NCBI RefSeq assembly: GCF_016741935.1
Contig: NZ_JAERRG010000033.1
Coordinates: 1-64,000 of the forward strand
DNA length: 64,000 nt
Source: Streptomyces endocoffeicus
Lineage (GTDB): Bacteria; Actinomycetota; Actinomycetes; Streptomycetales; Streptomycetaceae
Direction of reading: 5' to 3'
Shown here piece after piece: positions 24,496 through 33,569 of this stretch (its first letter is position 1; every line of letters begins with the position of its first letter). Both the position numbers and the translations under genes were made by a program. The notes beneath the pieces are model-generated. The model saw only the letters and a list, made by a program, of their open reading frames with translations, was not told the DNA's origin and made no database searches.

Positions 24496-25981
24496 ACTTC
24501 GTCGCCGGGCGGGCCAAGACCCCACCCGTCGTGACCTGCGATGTGATCAGCGTCTGGGCCATCGCGCCGCCGACCCTGGCCTTCGCGGACCTCAGACCGT
24601 AGATACCCCCGGCGATGGCCAGTCCGAAGCACCAGGAGAACGGGGCGACGTCCGCGAAGAACTTGACCAGCGCGAGCACCGCGGAGACCGCGGCCGCGGG
24701 CACGAAGGCGATGACGGCCTCGGGGTTGAAGCCCCGGCGGTAGTAGTACGCCCCCGCCTCGTCCGCGCTGAACAGGGCGTCGACATCGATCCGGCCGCGC
24801 CGCACGAGGTAGTAGTCGACCAGCAGGATCGCGACGAGCGGGCCGAGGAAGGCGCCGAGGCCGCCCAGGAAGTACTGGATGACGACCGGGCTGGAGTACA
24901 GCTTCCACGGCATCACGACGATCGCGAGCACCGCCGTGACCATGCCGCCGCGCCGGAAGTCCAGGTGCTTGGGTGCGAGGTTGGCGAAGTCGTACGCCGG
25001 TGAGACGAAGTTCGCCACGACGTTGATCCCGATTGTGGCGATCATGAAGGACAGCGCGCCGGCCACCGTGACCACCGGGTTGTCGATCCGCGCGATGACA
25101 TGGACCGGATCGGCGATCGCGGTGCCGAAGACCGAGATCGTGCCCGCCGTCATCAGCACGGAGACGACGGCGAAGGCGGTGAAGTTCACCGGCAGCCCCA
25201 GCAGATTGCCGCGTCGGTACGAGCGGTGATCCGGGGTGAAGCGGGCGAAGTCGGCGTAGTTGAGCACCAGGGTGAGGAAGGTGGCCACGGTCAGACTGAC
25301 CGCGATCACGCTCTGGTGGAGCTGTTCGCCGCCGCTCAGCCCGGTCAGGCTGCGGGTGAGCGAGATGTCGCCGCCCGCCTTGACCACCAGCCATACGGCG
25401 AGCACGAGCATGACCAGCCAGACCACCGGGCCGGTGGCGAAGTCCTGCACCTTGCGGATGAACTCCATGCCCCGGGTCAGCAGCACCGCTTGGAGCAGCC
25501 ACATCACCAGGAACGCGATCCAGCCCAGGGTCGACAGGCCCAGGATGGAGTTGTGGTCGTACGCCGCGAGCCCCGGCGCCAGCTGGACGCCGAGCAGGAT
25601 GAGCGCCTCGGAGGCCAGCCAGGTCTGGATGCCGTACCAGGCGACCGCCATCACGGCTCGGATCAGCGCCGGGATATTGGCGCCGTACACCCCCCAGCTG
25701 GCCCGCGCCAGAACCGGGAAGGGCACTCCGGTGCGGTGGCCCGCGTGGCCCATGCGGTTCATGAGCCAGTGGACGATGGTGATGCCGGCGAGCAGGGACA
25801 GGAACACCTCCCAGGTGGGCAGCCCGAGGACGAACAGGCTCGCCGCGAAGGCGTAGTTGCTGATCGCGTGGGTGTCCGACATCCACAGGGCGAAGATGCT
25901 GTACGTCCCCCAGGTGCGTTCCTTCGCGGGCGCGAGGTCCTCGTTGTACAGACGGGGGTCGGGCGAACGGGGTGCTGTCAT
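24494..25981 (-). CDS. pucI: NCS1-family allantoin/purine permease
   Basis: This 495-residue transporter has about twelve membrane segments. It shows NCS1 hallmarks: YNEDLAPAKERTWGTYSIFA at the start, WMSDTHAISNYAFAASLF in the first helix and GANIPALIRAVMAVAWYGIQ in the third. Its place between the racemase and allantoinase genes argues for allantoin uptake, as in the PucI group. The ATG at 25981 has GGAGGG upstream. The gene end is 66 bp from the allantoinase start. Confidence 0.93.
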   Translation of the reverse strand: MTAPRSPDPRLYNEDLAPAKERTWGTYSIFALWMSDTHAISNYAFAASLFVLGLPTWEVFLSLLAGITIVHWLMNRMGHAGHRTGVPFPVLARASWGVYGANIPALIRAVMAVAWYGIQTWLASEALILLGVQLAPGLAAYDHNSILGLSTLGWIAFLVMWLLQAVLLTRGMEFIRKVQDFATGPVVWLVMLVLAVWLVVKAGGDISLTRSLTGLSGGEQLHQSVIAVSLTVATFLTLVLNYADFARFTPDHRSYRRGNLLGLPVNFTAFAVVSVLMTAGTISVFGTAIADPVHVIARIDNPVVTVAGALSFMIATIGINVVANFVSPAYDFANLAPKHLDFRRGGMVTAVLAIVVMPWKLYSSPVVIQYFLGGLGAFLGPLVAILLVDYYLVRRGRIDVDALFSADEAGAYYYRRGFNPEAVIAFVPAAAVSAVLALVKFFADVAPFSWCFGLAIAGGIYGLRSAKARVGGAMAQTLITSQVTTGGVLARPATK

Positions 25982-26023
25982 GGTGCCCTCCGAGGGGGTG
26001 GTGCGGTGCTGCCGTTGATGCCG

Positions 26024-26050
26024 TTGGAGCCCTTGGAGCCCTTGGAGCCG
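26024..26050. repeat. 9-bp tandem repeat TTGGAGCCC
   Basis: Three consecutive copies (26024-26032, 26033-26041, 26042-26050, the last with one change) lie in the 74-bp gap between the racemase-family gene and the permease gene. Confidence 0.8.
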
Positions 26051-26055
26051 CCGAT

Positions 26056-26799
26056 TCACCGGCTGTCGGGCCGGCGCCCGCTCAGGGGCCAGCCGGTGAT
26101 GGTCTTGGGCCGGGGCGCGGCGAAGGCCCGCGCCTTGCTGGTGGAGAGGCCGAGTCCGACGAGCGCCTCGGCGAACTTCACGGCGGCGGCGACCCCGTCG
26201 ACGACGGGCAGACCGCCCAGCGCCTTCGAGACCCGCTCCCGCAGCCCGGCCATGCCCCCGCAGCCCAGGCAGATCACCTCGGCACCGTCCCGCTCGACCG
26301 CCTCCCGCGCGGTCGCCACGATGACCTCGACGGTCCGCTCCCGGTCCGCCTCCAGCTCCAGTACACCCAGGCCGGTGCCGCGTACACCCGCGCAGCGTGC
26401 CAGCAGGCCCGCCGTGAGCAGCCGGTCCCGGATCTGCGGCACGGCCCGGTCGAGGGTGGTGACGACGCCGTAGGAATGGCCGAGCATCATGGCCATCTGG
26501 GCGGCGGACTCGGCGATGTCGAGGACCGGGACGTCGAGCAGCTCCTGCGCCCCCTCCCGCCCCGGCTCGCCGAACCCGGCCATGACCAGCGCGTCAAAGG
26601 GTTCGTCGAACGTCGTCAGCCGGTCCAGTACGGCGGCGGCGCTGAGATACCCCTCGAAGTGACCCTCGATCGATTCGGGGCCCCACAGCGGCTCGGCGGC
26701 CATGATGGTGGTGCCGGGGCTCGCACTGGCTTCGGCGAGGTCCCGGATGGCGGCGGTCATGGCGACTGTGGTGTTCGGATTCAGCACAAGGATGCGCAT
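26056..26799 (-). CDS. Asp/Glu/hydantoin racemase superfamily protein
   Basis: This 247-residue protein opens with the family motif MRILVLNPNTT and keeps the second catalytic cysteine region (VICLGCGGMAG, C180). At the first catalytic position it has Gly75 (VMAGFGEPG), where racemases such as allantoin racemase HpxA carry Cys. The context predicts action on allantoin, a hydantoin, but the missing cysteine raises the possibility of a one-cysteine isomerase or decarboxylase chemistry. The ATG at 26799 is the only plausible start; the frame stays open much further upstream only because of GC-rich sequence. Confidence 0.85.
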   Translation of the reverse strand: MRILVLNPNTTVAMTAAIRDLAEASASPGTTIMAAEPLWGPESIEGHFEGYLSAAAVLDRLTTFDEPFDALVMAGFGEPGREGAQELLDVPVLDIAESAAQMAMMLGHSYGVVTTLDRAVPQIRDRLLTAGLLARCAGVRGTGLGVLELEADRERTVEVIVATAREAVERDGAEVICLGCGGMAGLRERVSKALGGLPVVDGVAAAVKFAEALVGLGLSTSKARAFAAPRPKTITGWPLSGRRPDSR

Positions 26800-26823
26800 A
26801 GCACTCCCGCGACGACTCTCTGT

Positions 26824-26838
26824 TTCCATAGAATGGAA
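26824..26838. promoter_or_regulatory. Candidate AllR (IclR-family) operator TTCCATAGAATGGAA
   Basis: A perfect 6-3-6 palindrome lies 25 bp upstream of the racemase-family start codon, between it and the divergent IclR gene. IclR regulators bind short palindromes of this size. One arm (TTCCAT) recurs before allantoinase at 24454, and a weakly similar TTCCACCATGAGAAA precedes malate synthase at 29779. Allantoin-responsive repression is inferred. Confidence 0.6.
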
Positions 26839-26993
26839 TTTCCTTTTCGGGATGCAGAAATTAGTCAGGGTGGTCATCCTCGTCAATGGATCGGACAGAG
26901 ATCGTTGACAAGCGGCTACTGGGAGGTCGCCGCGGACGGGTAGGCTGCCCGTGGCCGGTCGGCCGCGGCGTCCGACGCGTGTGCGAGGCCGGC

Positions 26994-27021
26994 GCCGCCC
27001 ACTGTGAGCCGCCCACTGTGA
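26994..27021. repeat. 14-bp perfect tandem duplication before the IclR gene
   Basis: GCCGCCCACTGTGA occurs twice without spacer, ending 15 bp before the GTG start. It lies just upstream of the GAAGGG ribosome-binding site and may alter leader length or a regulatory site. Confidence 0.85.
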
Positions 27022-27036
27022 AGGGAAAACGCCGAC

Positions 27037-27819
27037 GTGCCGTCCGCCGAGTCCAAGACCAACACCACCACCGGTGGTGTCCAGTCCCTGGAGCGCGCCT
27101 TCGATCTGCTGGAGCGGATGGCCGACGCCGGGGGCGAGGTCGGACTGAGCGAGCTCTCCACCAGCAGCGGGCTGCCGCTGCCCACCATCCACCGCTTGAT
27201 GCGCACCCTGGTGGCCTGCGGCTACGTCCGCCAGCAGCCCAACCGCCGCTACGCCCTGGGGCCCCGGCTGATCCGGCTCGGCGAGAGCTCGTCCCGGCTG
27301 CTGGGCACCTGGGCGCGGCCCTATCTGGCACGGCTGGTGGAGGAGACCGGCGAGACCGCGAACATGGCGCTGCTGGACGGCGATGAGGTGGTGTACGTCG
27401 CGCAGGTGCCCTCGCGCCACTCGATGCGGATGTTCACCGAGGTCGGGCGGCGGGTGCTGCCCCACACCACGGGCGTCGGCAAGGCACTGCTGGCGGACAC
27501 GCCCCCCGAGGAGGTGCGCGCCCTCCTGGCCCGGACCGGCATGCCCGCGGCCACCGAGAAGACCATCACCACGCCGGACGGGTTCCTCGACGCGCTGCGG
27601 CAGGTCCACGAGCACGGCTACGCGGTGGACGACAACGAGCAGGAGATGGGCGTGCGCTGCCTCGCCGTCGCGGTGCCCGACTCCCCCGCCCCGGCGGCCA
27701 TCTCCATCTCGGGCCCGGCGGGCCGGGTGACGGACGAGGCCACGGAACGGATCGTGCCGATCCTCAAGGAGGTCGCGGCCGAACTGTCGGGGGCGCTGGC
27801 CAGCACGGGGTCCGCCTGA
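27037..27819 (+). CDS. allR: IclR-family regulator of allantoin catabolism (AllR-like)
   Basis: This 260-residue regulator has the IclR winged helix (VQSLERAFDLLERMADAGGE; LSELSTSSGLPLPTIHRLMR) and the C-terminal effector domain with the RVLPHTTGVGKALLAD and CLAVAVPD motifs. It is divergent from the racemase/permease/allantoinase/allantoicase cluster and shares the palindrome at 26824. In S. coelicolor the AllR protein from the equivalent locus represses allantoin genes and malate synthase, and the gene order here agrees. The GTG start has GAAGGG upstream. Confidence 0.9.
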   Translation: MPSAESKTNTTTGGVQSLERAFDLLERMADAGGEVGLSELSTSSGLPLPTIHRLMRTLVACGYVRQQPNRRYALGPRLIRLGESSSRLLGTWARPYLARLVEETGETANMALLDGDEVVYVAQVPSRHSMRMFTEVGRRVLPHTTGVGKALLADTPPEEVRALLARTGMPAATEKTITTPDGFLDALRQVHEHGYAVDDNEQEMGVRCLAVAVPDSPAPAAISISGPAGRVTDEATERIVPILKEVAAELSGALASTGSA

Positions 27820-28504
27820 CGGCGGAGGGGCCGACGACGGCGCGCCACGCGAGCGGGCGGGGGCCCGCTGAGCCGCAGGCCGGGCGGGCGTGAGGTGGGC
27901 GCGGCTGGGCCACCACCGGGTGCGCCTGACGGCGGACGGGGCCGGGGGGCCGGACCGCCGCGGGGTGTCCGGGGGACCACGCGGCGGAGCCGCACAGCGA
28001 TGCTTTCCCCTCCCCGCCCCTTCCCGTAACCAAGGGCTCCGCCCCTGGACCCCGAGGCCTGGGGCGGAGCCCCACCACGCGGCGGAGCCACATACCGACA
28101 CCGCAGGGAGGGGGGAAGCCCCGATCCGGGACCTCGGGCGAACCCCCAGTCCGGGATCTGGGGCGGAGCCCCGGCCCGGGGCCTGGGACGGGAGCCCCCT
28201 GGGGTCCTGGGGCAAACCCCCGGCCCGAGATCTGGAGCGGACCCCCAGTCCGGGATCTGGGGCGGCCCCCGAGGTCTGGGGCGGAGCCCCGGCCCGGGGC
28301 CTGGGACGGGAGCCCCCCGGTCCTGGGGCGGAGCCCCGGGCCGGGATCTGGGGCTCCGCCCCAGTTTCGGGGTCTGGGGCGGAGCCCCAGTTTCGGGAAG
28401 GGGCGGGGAGGGGAGCAGCCCGCCGCAGGCGTCGCGATCTGCGGCGCACGCGGGGCCGCCGGGCCGGCCGGATCAGCCTCGCCCGTTGCCCGTTATCCGG
28501 TCGA
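27820..28504. repeat. Dense GGGGCGGAGCCCC repeat block (dispersed Streptomyces repeat)
   Basis: No gene is supported in this 685-bp gap. From about 27976 to 28425 it contains many alternating inverted and direct copies of GGGGCGGAGCCCC/GGGGCTCCGCCCC with spacers such as CCGGGATCTGG. It ends with CAGTTTCGGGAAGGGGCGGG followed by GAGGGGAGCAGCCCGCCGC, which reappears with one visible change at 57131-57174. This is the composite intergenic repeat common in streptomycetes. Confidence 0.75.
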
Positions 28505-28822
28505 TCAGTCTCTCCCTATGCCCGTCCGGGGCACACTGCCGAATTGGTCGATCGCCGCGCGCACGCCCGTCAGGGCGGGGCCCAGCGCGCTGACCGAGCC
28601 CAGGGCGCCCGCGATGAGGAGCAGCGAGCGGCGCAGCCGGTGCAGCTCCGGGGCGCCGGTGCGGGCCATGGCGTCGAGCGCGGCCAGCTCGTCGTCCGCG
28701 ATCGCCCGGTCGGGTAATTCCGCCGGGTGGGCGGCCAGATCGCGCCTGAGCCGGGCCACGGCACGGCGCAGTTCGGCCGCCCTCGGATCGTCCTCGGTGC
28801 CCGCCACTCGTCTGACTTCCAC
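28505..28822 (-). CDS. Small conserved protein (DUF5955-like)
   Basis: The 105-residue protein contains VEVRRVAGTEDDPRAAELRR, LRRDLAAHPAELPDRAIADD and a C-terminal hydrophobic stretch (LLLIAGALGSVSALGPAL). I recognise it as the streptomycete family called DUF5955. The GTG at 28822 is chosen because GGAGGG precedes it at a good distance; longer starts read through composition-biased sequence. Function is unknown, and it may be membrane-associated. Confidence 0.7.
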   Translation of the reverse strand: MEVRRVAGTEDDPRAAELRRAVARLRRDLAAHPAELPDRAIADDELAALDAMARTGAPELHRLRRSLLLIAGALGSVSALGPALTGVRAAIDQFGSVPRTGIGRD

Positions 28823-29104
28823 GACTGCGGCGCCCTCCACTGACAAGGCGCCGGGTTCACCCCAGAGCCTCGCGCCTTCGTTGGCCAATGGCCAACACTG
28901 CCCTTCTCCCCCTCGCGCCCTCTCGCACGAGCCTGCCCCCTCTCCCGCATGACCGCCCCAACCCTCCACCTCGCGTGGATTCGGACACAAGGGGCCGCGG
29001 ATCAGTTAACGCCACTCAGCGCACGACGCGCTATACGGAGAGCGAAAATCAGACCGGCTGGGATGAAGCCCCCGCACCGGCCCGATGTGCGGTAAGCAGG
29101 GCCC

Positions 29105-29713
29105 ATGGAACGTACGACGGAGGACTCCGCGCAGGTCGCCGGGATCGTACTGGCGGCCGGGGGCGGCCGGCGGCTGGGCGGGCACCCCAAGGCCCTTTTG
29201 ACGCATCGGGGGCGGCCGCTGGTGGAGCACGCCGCGCACGCGCTGCGGGAGGGCGGCTGCGCCCCGGTGCACATCGTGCTGGGCGCCGCTGCGGGGACCG
29301 TACGGGCGCGGGCGCGGCTGGACGGGTACGTCCTGGTGGACAACCCCGACTGGGAGCAGGGCATGGGCTCCTCACTGCGGGCCGGGCTCGCCTCACTTGC
29401 CGGTACGGGCGCGAAAGCGGCGCTGGTCGCGCTGGTGGACCAGCCGGGGATCGGCGCCGAGGCGGTGGCGCGGGTGGTGGCCGCGTACCGCTCGCCCTCC
29501 TCCCTGGCGGCCGCCTCGTACGGCGCGGAGCGGGGGCATCCGGTGCTGTTCGGCGCGGACCGGTGGGCGGATGTCACGGCGAGTGCGGTGGGCGACCGGG
29601 GGGCACGCGCCTATCTGCGGGCGCACCAGTCCGCGATCACGCTCGTCGACTGCTCGGATATCGCCCGTACGGACGACATCGACACCCCCGAGGACTTGAC
29701 ACTGCTGGAATGA
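29105..29713 (+). CDS. mocA: MocA-like molybdenum cofactor cytidylyltransferase / NTP transferase
   Basis: This 202-residue nucleotidyltransferase has the N-terminal signature AGIVLAAGGGRRLGGHPKAL, the conserved VLVDNPDWEQGMGSSLRAGL segment and the ALVDQPG metal motif. MocA-type enzymes transfer CMP to molybdopterin for xanthine dehydrogenase-type enzymes. The xanthine dehydrogenase operon 20 kb away in this window could use it. A gene-specific MobA-like role for another cofactor cannot be excluded. Confidence 0.85.
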   Translation: MERTTEDSAQVAGIVLAAGGGRRLGGHPKALLTHRGRPLVEHAAHALREGGCAPVHIVLGAAAGTVRARARLDGYVLVDNPDWEQGMGSSLRAGLASLAGTGAKAALVALVDQPGIGAEAVARVVAAYRSPSSLAAASYGAERGHPVLFGADRWADVTASAVGDRGARAYLRAHQSAITLVDCSDIARTDDIDTPEDLTLLE

Positions 29714-29858
29714 GGGGCGCCGACGGGCAGGGCAGCGGTTCAGACGAGTAAGGCAGCGGTTCAACAGAAGATTGAACTTCCACCATGAGAAAATTAGTAT
29801 CCACAAAGCAGAGGTACCGCGAGGGTCCAGCCGAGACTCGCCCAAGGAGTGACAGCCC
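29714..29858. promoter_or_regulatory. Malate synthase upstream region
   Basis: GGCAGCGGTTCA is repeated at 29731-29742 and 29752-29763. A comparatively AT-rich segment (ATTGAACTTCCACCATGAGA, then AAATTAG, 29771-29797) includes a weak match to the AllR-type palindrome. This is the likely promoter and operator of aceB. Confidence 0.45.
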
Positions 29859-31478
29859 ATGTCCGCACCAGCACCGTCCCCGCTGGCCATCGTCGACGCC
29901 GAACCGGTGGAGCGTCAGGGAGAGGTGCTGACCGACGCGGCCCTGGCCTTCCTGGCCGAGCTCCACCACCGCTTCACCCCGCGCCGGGACGAGCTGCTCG
30001 CGCGCCGCGCCGAGCGCCGCGCCGAGATCGCCCGCACCAGCACCCTGGACTTCCTCCCGGAGACCGCCCACATCCGGGACGACCCGGACTGGCGGGTCGC
30101 CCCGGCCCCGCCCGCGCTCGAGGACCGCCGGGTGGAGATCACCGGCCCCACCGACCGCAAGATGACCATCAACGCCCTCAACTCCGGCGCCAAGGTCTGG
30201 CTCGCGGACTTCGAGGACGCCTCCGCCCCGACGTGGGCGAATGTGATCGGCGGCCAACTGAATCTGATCGACGCCTATGAGCGCCGGATCGACTTCACCT
30301 CCCCCGAGGGCAAGAGCTACGCGCTGCGGCCCGACGACGCGCTGGCCACCGTCGTCACCCGGCCGCGCGGCTGGCACCTCGACGAGCGCCATCTGCGCTC
30401 CGCCGACGGCCGCCCCGTCCCCGGCGCCCTCGTGGACTTCGGGCTGTACTTCTTCCACAACGCCCGCCGTCTGCTCACGATGGGCAAGGGACCGTACTTC
30501 TACCTCCCCAAGACCGAGTCCCACCTCGAGGCCCGCCTCTGGAACGACGTCTTCGTCTTCGCGCAGGACCACCTCTCCGTTCCGCAAGGGACGATCCGCG
30601 CCACCGTTCTGATCGAGACGATCACGGCGGCGTACGAGATGGACGAGATCCTCTACGAGCTCCGCGACCACGCCTCCGGGCTCAACGCGGGCCGCTGGGA
30701 CTACCTCTTCTCGATCGTGAAGAACTTCCGCGACGGCGGCCCCGGTTTCGTCCTGCCGGACCGCAACGCGGTCACGATGACCGCCCCGTTCATGCGCGCC
30801 TACACCGAACTGCTCGTCCGCACCTGCCACAAGCGCGGCGCGCACGCGATCGGCGGCATGGCGGCCTTCATCCCCTCGCGGCGCGACCCCGAGGTCAACG
30901 CCGTCGCGTTCGACAAGGTCAAGGCCGACAAGGACCGTGAGGCGGGCGACGGCTTCGACGGCTCCTGGGTCGCCCACCCCGATCTGGTCCCGGTGGCCCG
31001 CGCCTCCTTCGACGCGGTCCTCGGCGACCGGCCGCACCAGAAGGAGCGGCTGCGCGAGGACGTCCATGTCACCGCGGCCGAGCTGATCGACATCGCCTCG
31101 CTCGACGCCGCCCCCACCCACCAGGGCCTGCGCAACGCCGTCCAGGTCGGCATCCGCTACATCGAGGCGTGGCTGCGCGGCCTCGGCGCCGTCGCGATCT
31201 TCAATCTGATGGAGGACGCGGCCACCGCCGAGATCTCCCGCTCCCAGATCTGGCAGTGGGTCAACGCGGGGATCGTCTTCGAGAACGGCGAGAAGGCCAC
31301 CGCCGATCGTGTCCGTAAGGTCGCCGCGGAGGAGCTGGCGGCGATCCGCGAGGAGGTCGGCGAGGACGCCTTCGCCGCGGGCAGGTGGAGCCAGGCGCAC
31401 GATCTGCTGCTGAAGGTCGCGCTGGACGAGGACTACGCCGAGTTCCTGACGCTGCCCGCGTACGAACTGCTGGACTGA
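29859..31478 (+). CDS. aceB: Malate synthase A
   Basis: This 539-residue enzyme condenses glyoxylate with acetyl-CoA to malate. Visible family motifs are LADFEDASAPTWANVIGGQL, VLIETITAAYEMDEILYELR, DHASGLNAGRWDYLFSIVKN and the MTAPFMRAYTELLV and KVKADKDREAGDGFDG segments. The length is normal for the A type. In this setting it takes glyoxylate released from ureidoglycolate. It lies beside the allantoin locus and ends at a strong hairpin. Confidence 0.96.
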   Translation: MSAPAPSPLAIVDAEPVERQGEVLTDAALAFLAELHHRFTPRRDELLARRAERRAEIARTSTLDFLPETAHIRDDPDWRVAPAPPALEDRRVEITGPTDRKMTINALNSGAKVWLADFEDASAPTWANVIGGQLNLIDAYERRIDFTSPEGKSYALRPDDALATVVTRPRGWHLDERHLRSADGRPVPGALVDFGLYFFHNARRLLTMGKGPYFYLPKTESHLEARLWNDVFVFAQDHLSVPQGTIRATVLIETITAAYEMDEILYELRDHASGLNAGRWDYLFSIVKNFRDGGPGFVLPDRNAVTMTAPFMRAYTELLVRTCHKRGAHAIGGMAAFIPSRRDPEVNAVAFDKVKADKDREAGDGFDGSWVAHPDLVPVARASFDAVLGDRPHQKERLREDVHVTAAELIDIASLDAAPTHQGLRNAVQVGIRYIEAWLRGLGAVAIFNLMEDAATAEISRSQIWQWVNAGIVFENGEKATADRVRKVAAEELAAIREEVGEDAFAAGRWSQAHDLLLKVALDEDYAEFLTLPAYELLD

Positions 31479-31500
31479 CGCGGTCCGTTCAGACGGAGGA

Positions 31501-31537
31501 AGGGCCCCGGACCGCCACCGACGCGGTCCGGGGCCCT
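31501..31537. terminator. Bidirectional hairpin terminator after aceB
   Basis: AGGGCCCCGGACCGC (31501-31515) pairs perfectly with 31523-31537 around a seven-base loop. It separates the convergent malate synthase and fucosidase genes and probably serves both. Confidence 0.8.
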
Positions 31538-31545
31538 GGCCGTCG

Positions 31546-33399
31546 CTACGGCGTGTAGAGCTGGGCGCGCGGCACGATCTGCTGGGGCACGCTGGGGCTG
31601 GACCACAGCAGCTTCATATGGGCCTCACCGGTCTGCTCGGTGTACTCGATCCGGATGGCGTGCTTCGTACCGGCGCGCAGCGCGACGGTCGCCTTGTCGA
31701 CCTGTGGACCGTGCGGGGTGGTGGCGTCGATGACCAGACGGCCGTCGATCCACACCCGCGCGGTGTCGTCGGAGACGGCCGAGAGCGTGTAGGTCTCGCT
31801 GTGCCGGGGCTGGAGATAGCCGGTCCAGCGGACGCCGAAGTGGTCGGCGGCGACGTCGGCGGCCGGGGAGCCGGCGAACCGCCAGGTGTGGTTGACGGTC
31901 GGGTCGGTCCGGGTGACGGCCGGCGGCCCGGTGAAGGTCTCATTGGCGAAGACCTCCTCCCGGAGCCCCTGGCCCTGCCCCTGAGGTGCGGCCGGGACCG
32001 GTTTCACCGTCAGCTCGATCACCGAGGCGATGTCGTCGGCCGGTCCGCCGGAGGGGGTGAGGTCGAAACCGTCGCCCGCCTTCGCCACCTCGACCCGCTG
32101 TCCGCTGCCCAGCACCCGGGCGCCCGTCACCGTGAACGGCGCCTTCGCGGTGAGGTGGAGCGGCTGACCGGCGGCGGGCCAGGAGGTGACGGACGCGTAC
32201 AGCCGGTCGCCCGACCGGCTGACCGCGCCCCAGGACGGCTCGTCCACCAGCCCGGTGGCCCCGGCCCCGTACACCGCGCGGCCCTGGCCGGAGGTCCGCA
32301 GCCAGGAGCCGATCTCGCGCAGCCGGTCGACGGAGGGCTGGGGCACTCGGCCCAGTTTGTCGGGGCCGACGTTCAGCAGGTAGTTGCCGCCGCGGCCGGC
32401 GATGTCGAGGAGATTGCGGGTGAGGGTGGTGGGCGACTTCCAGTCCTGGTCGTACTTGGCGAAGCCCCAGTGGCCATTGAGGGTCATACAGCTCTCCCAC
32501 AGCTGCCCGTCCACGGGCGCGTCCGGGATCTCCTGCTCGGGCGTTCCGTAGTCGCCGTCGACCACGCGCCGCTTGCCGACCCGGTTGTTGGTGATCAGAT
32601 CGGGGTCGAGCCCGTGGAGATAGGACTGGAGCCGCTCACCGTCCTGGGCGGACCAGCGGTTGGTGGGGTTGTCCGCGTCCCATTCCCCGTCGAACCAGAG
32701 CAGCGCCGGATGGTAGCTGTCGACCAGCTCCTTGAGCTGGGCGTACATCCGCTTCTCATAGCGCGGGAAGGTGGCGGGGTCGGCGAAGTCGGGGTCGTGC
32801 CAGTCCCAGATCGAGTAGTAGAAGCCGAGTTTGATCCCGGCGGCGTCCGCGGCGGACTTCAACTCGGCCAGGATGTCGCGCCGTTGGTCGAAGGAGGAGT
32901 GGTCGCGCAGATTCCAGGTGTTCTGCTTGGTCGGCCACATCGCATAGCCGTCGTGGTGCTTGGAGGTGATGACGATATAGCGCTGTCCGGCGTCCTTGGC
33001 CGCCTTGACGACGGCCTTGGCGTCGAAGGACGAGGGGTTGAAGTCCTGGGCGGCGTCCTCGTACTCGCTCATCGGGATCTGACAGTTCCGCTTGATCCAC
33101 TCCGCGTCGCGGCAGACGGTCCCGTCCGCCCGCCGGTATTCGCCCTCCAGCTGGGAGTAGGCGCCGAAGTGGATGAACATCCCGAAGCGGTCCTGCCGCC
33201 ACCAGTCGGTGCGGGCGGAGGTGAAGGGATCGTCGGTCGCGTAGTCGGTCCCGGGTCCGGGTTCCCGTGCCGTGGGGGGTGCAGTGGGGGGCGCCGCGGT
33301 GGCGGCGGAAGGGCCGCTGAGGATCGTCGCCAGCACCATGCCGAGCAGAAGGCTGAGCGCTCGGAGGGGGATGACGGCCCGTCGTCTGGACGTACGCAT
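31546..33399 (-). CDS. Secreted alpha-L-fucosidase (GH29) with PA14 domain
   Basis: This 617-residue protein has a signal peptide (signal core LSLLLGMVLATILSG), a GH29 barrel (DRFGMFIHFGAYSQLEGEY, YIVITSKHHDGYAMWPT, GFYYSIWDWHDPDF) with the nucleophile Asp in LLWFDGEWD (D237), and a C-terminal PA14 carbohydrate-binding domain from about residue 480 (EEVFANETFTG, then SETYTLSAVSDDTARVWIDG). It would release L-fucose outside the cell. It stands alone between the malate synthase and urate operons. Confidence 0.95.
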   Translation of the reverse strand: MRTSRRRAVIPLRALSLLLGMVLATILSGPSAATAAPPTAPPTAREPGPGTDYATDDPFTSARTDWWRQDRFGMFIHFGAYSQLEGEYRRADGTVCRDAEWIKRNCQIPMSEYEDAAQDFNPSSFDAKAVVKAAKDAGQRYIVITSKHHDGYAMWPTKQNTWNLRDHSSFDQRRDILAELKSAADAAGIKLGFYYSIWDWHDPDFADPATFPRYEKRMYAQLKELVDSYHPALLWFDGEWDADNPTNRWSAQDGERLQSYLHGLDPDLITNNRVGKRRVVDGDYGTPEQEIPDAPVDGQLWESCMTLNGHWGFAKYDQDWKSPTTLTRNLLDIAGRGGNYLLNVGPDKLGRVPQPSVDRLREIGSWLRTSGQGRAVYGAGATGLVDEPSWGAVSRSGDRLYASVTSWPAAGQPLHLTAKAPFTVTGARVLGSGQRVEVAKAGDGFDLTPSGGPADDIASVIELTVKPVPAAPQGQGQGLREEVFANETFTGPPAVTRTDPTVNHTWRFAGSPAADVAADHFGVRWTGYLQPRHSETYTLSAVSDDTARVWIDGRLVIDATTPHGPQVDKATVALRAGTKHAIRIEYTEQTGEAHMKLLWSSPSVPQQIVPRAQLYTP

Positions 33400-33569
33400 G
33401 GCGGCTCCTGTGCTCGTGGATGGTCGGACAGGAGGGCTGGCCAGCCGCGTACGGGAACCTAGAACCGGAAAGATGGGATGTCAACGGGGCCCGAGCGGCC
33501 TGACGGGCCGCCGGTGACGGCCGTAAGGCGGGCATCCCAGCGACCCATCCGATGTATCGGCTGCGGCGT

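Noticed and set aside
26800..28449. Long open frame continuing upstream of the racemase-family gene on the minus strand
   Set aside because: It has no family match, is made of Arg/Pro/Gly-rich runs from GC-rich repeats, and crosses the IclR gene on the other strand.
27820..28504. Protein-coding repeat region between allR and the DUF5955-like gene
   Set aside because: The periodic GGGGCGGAGCCCC units match known non-coding streptomycete repeats, and frames differ between copies.
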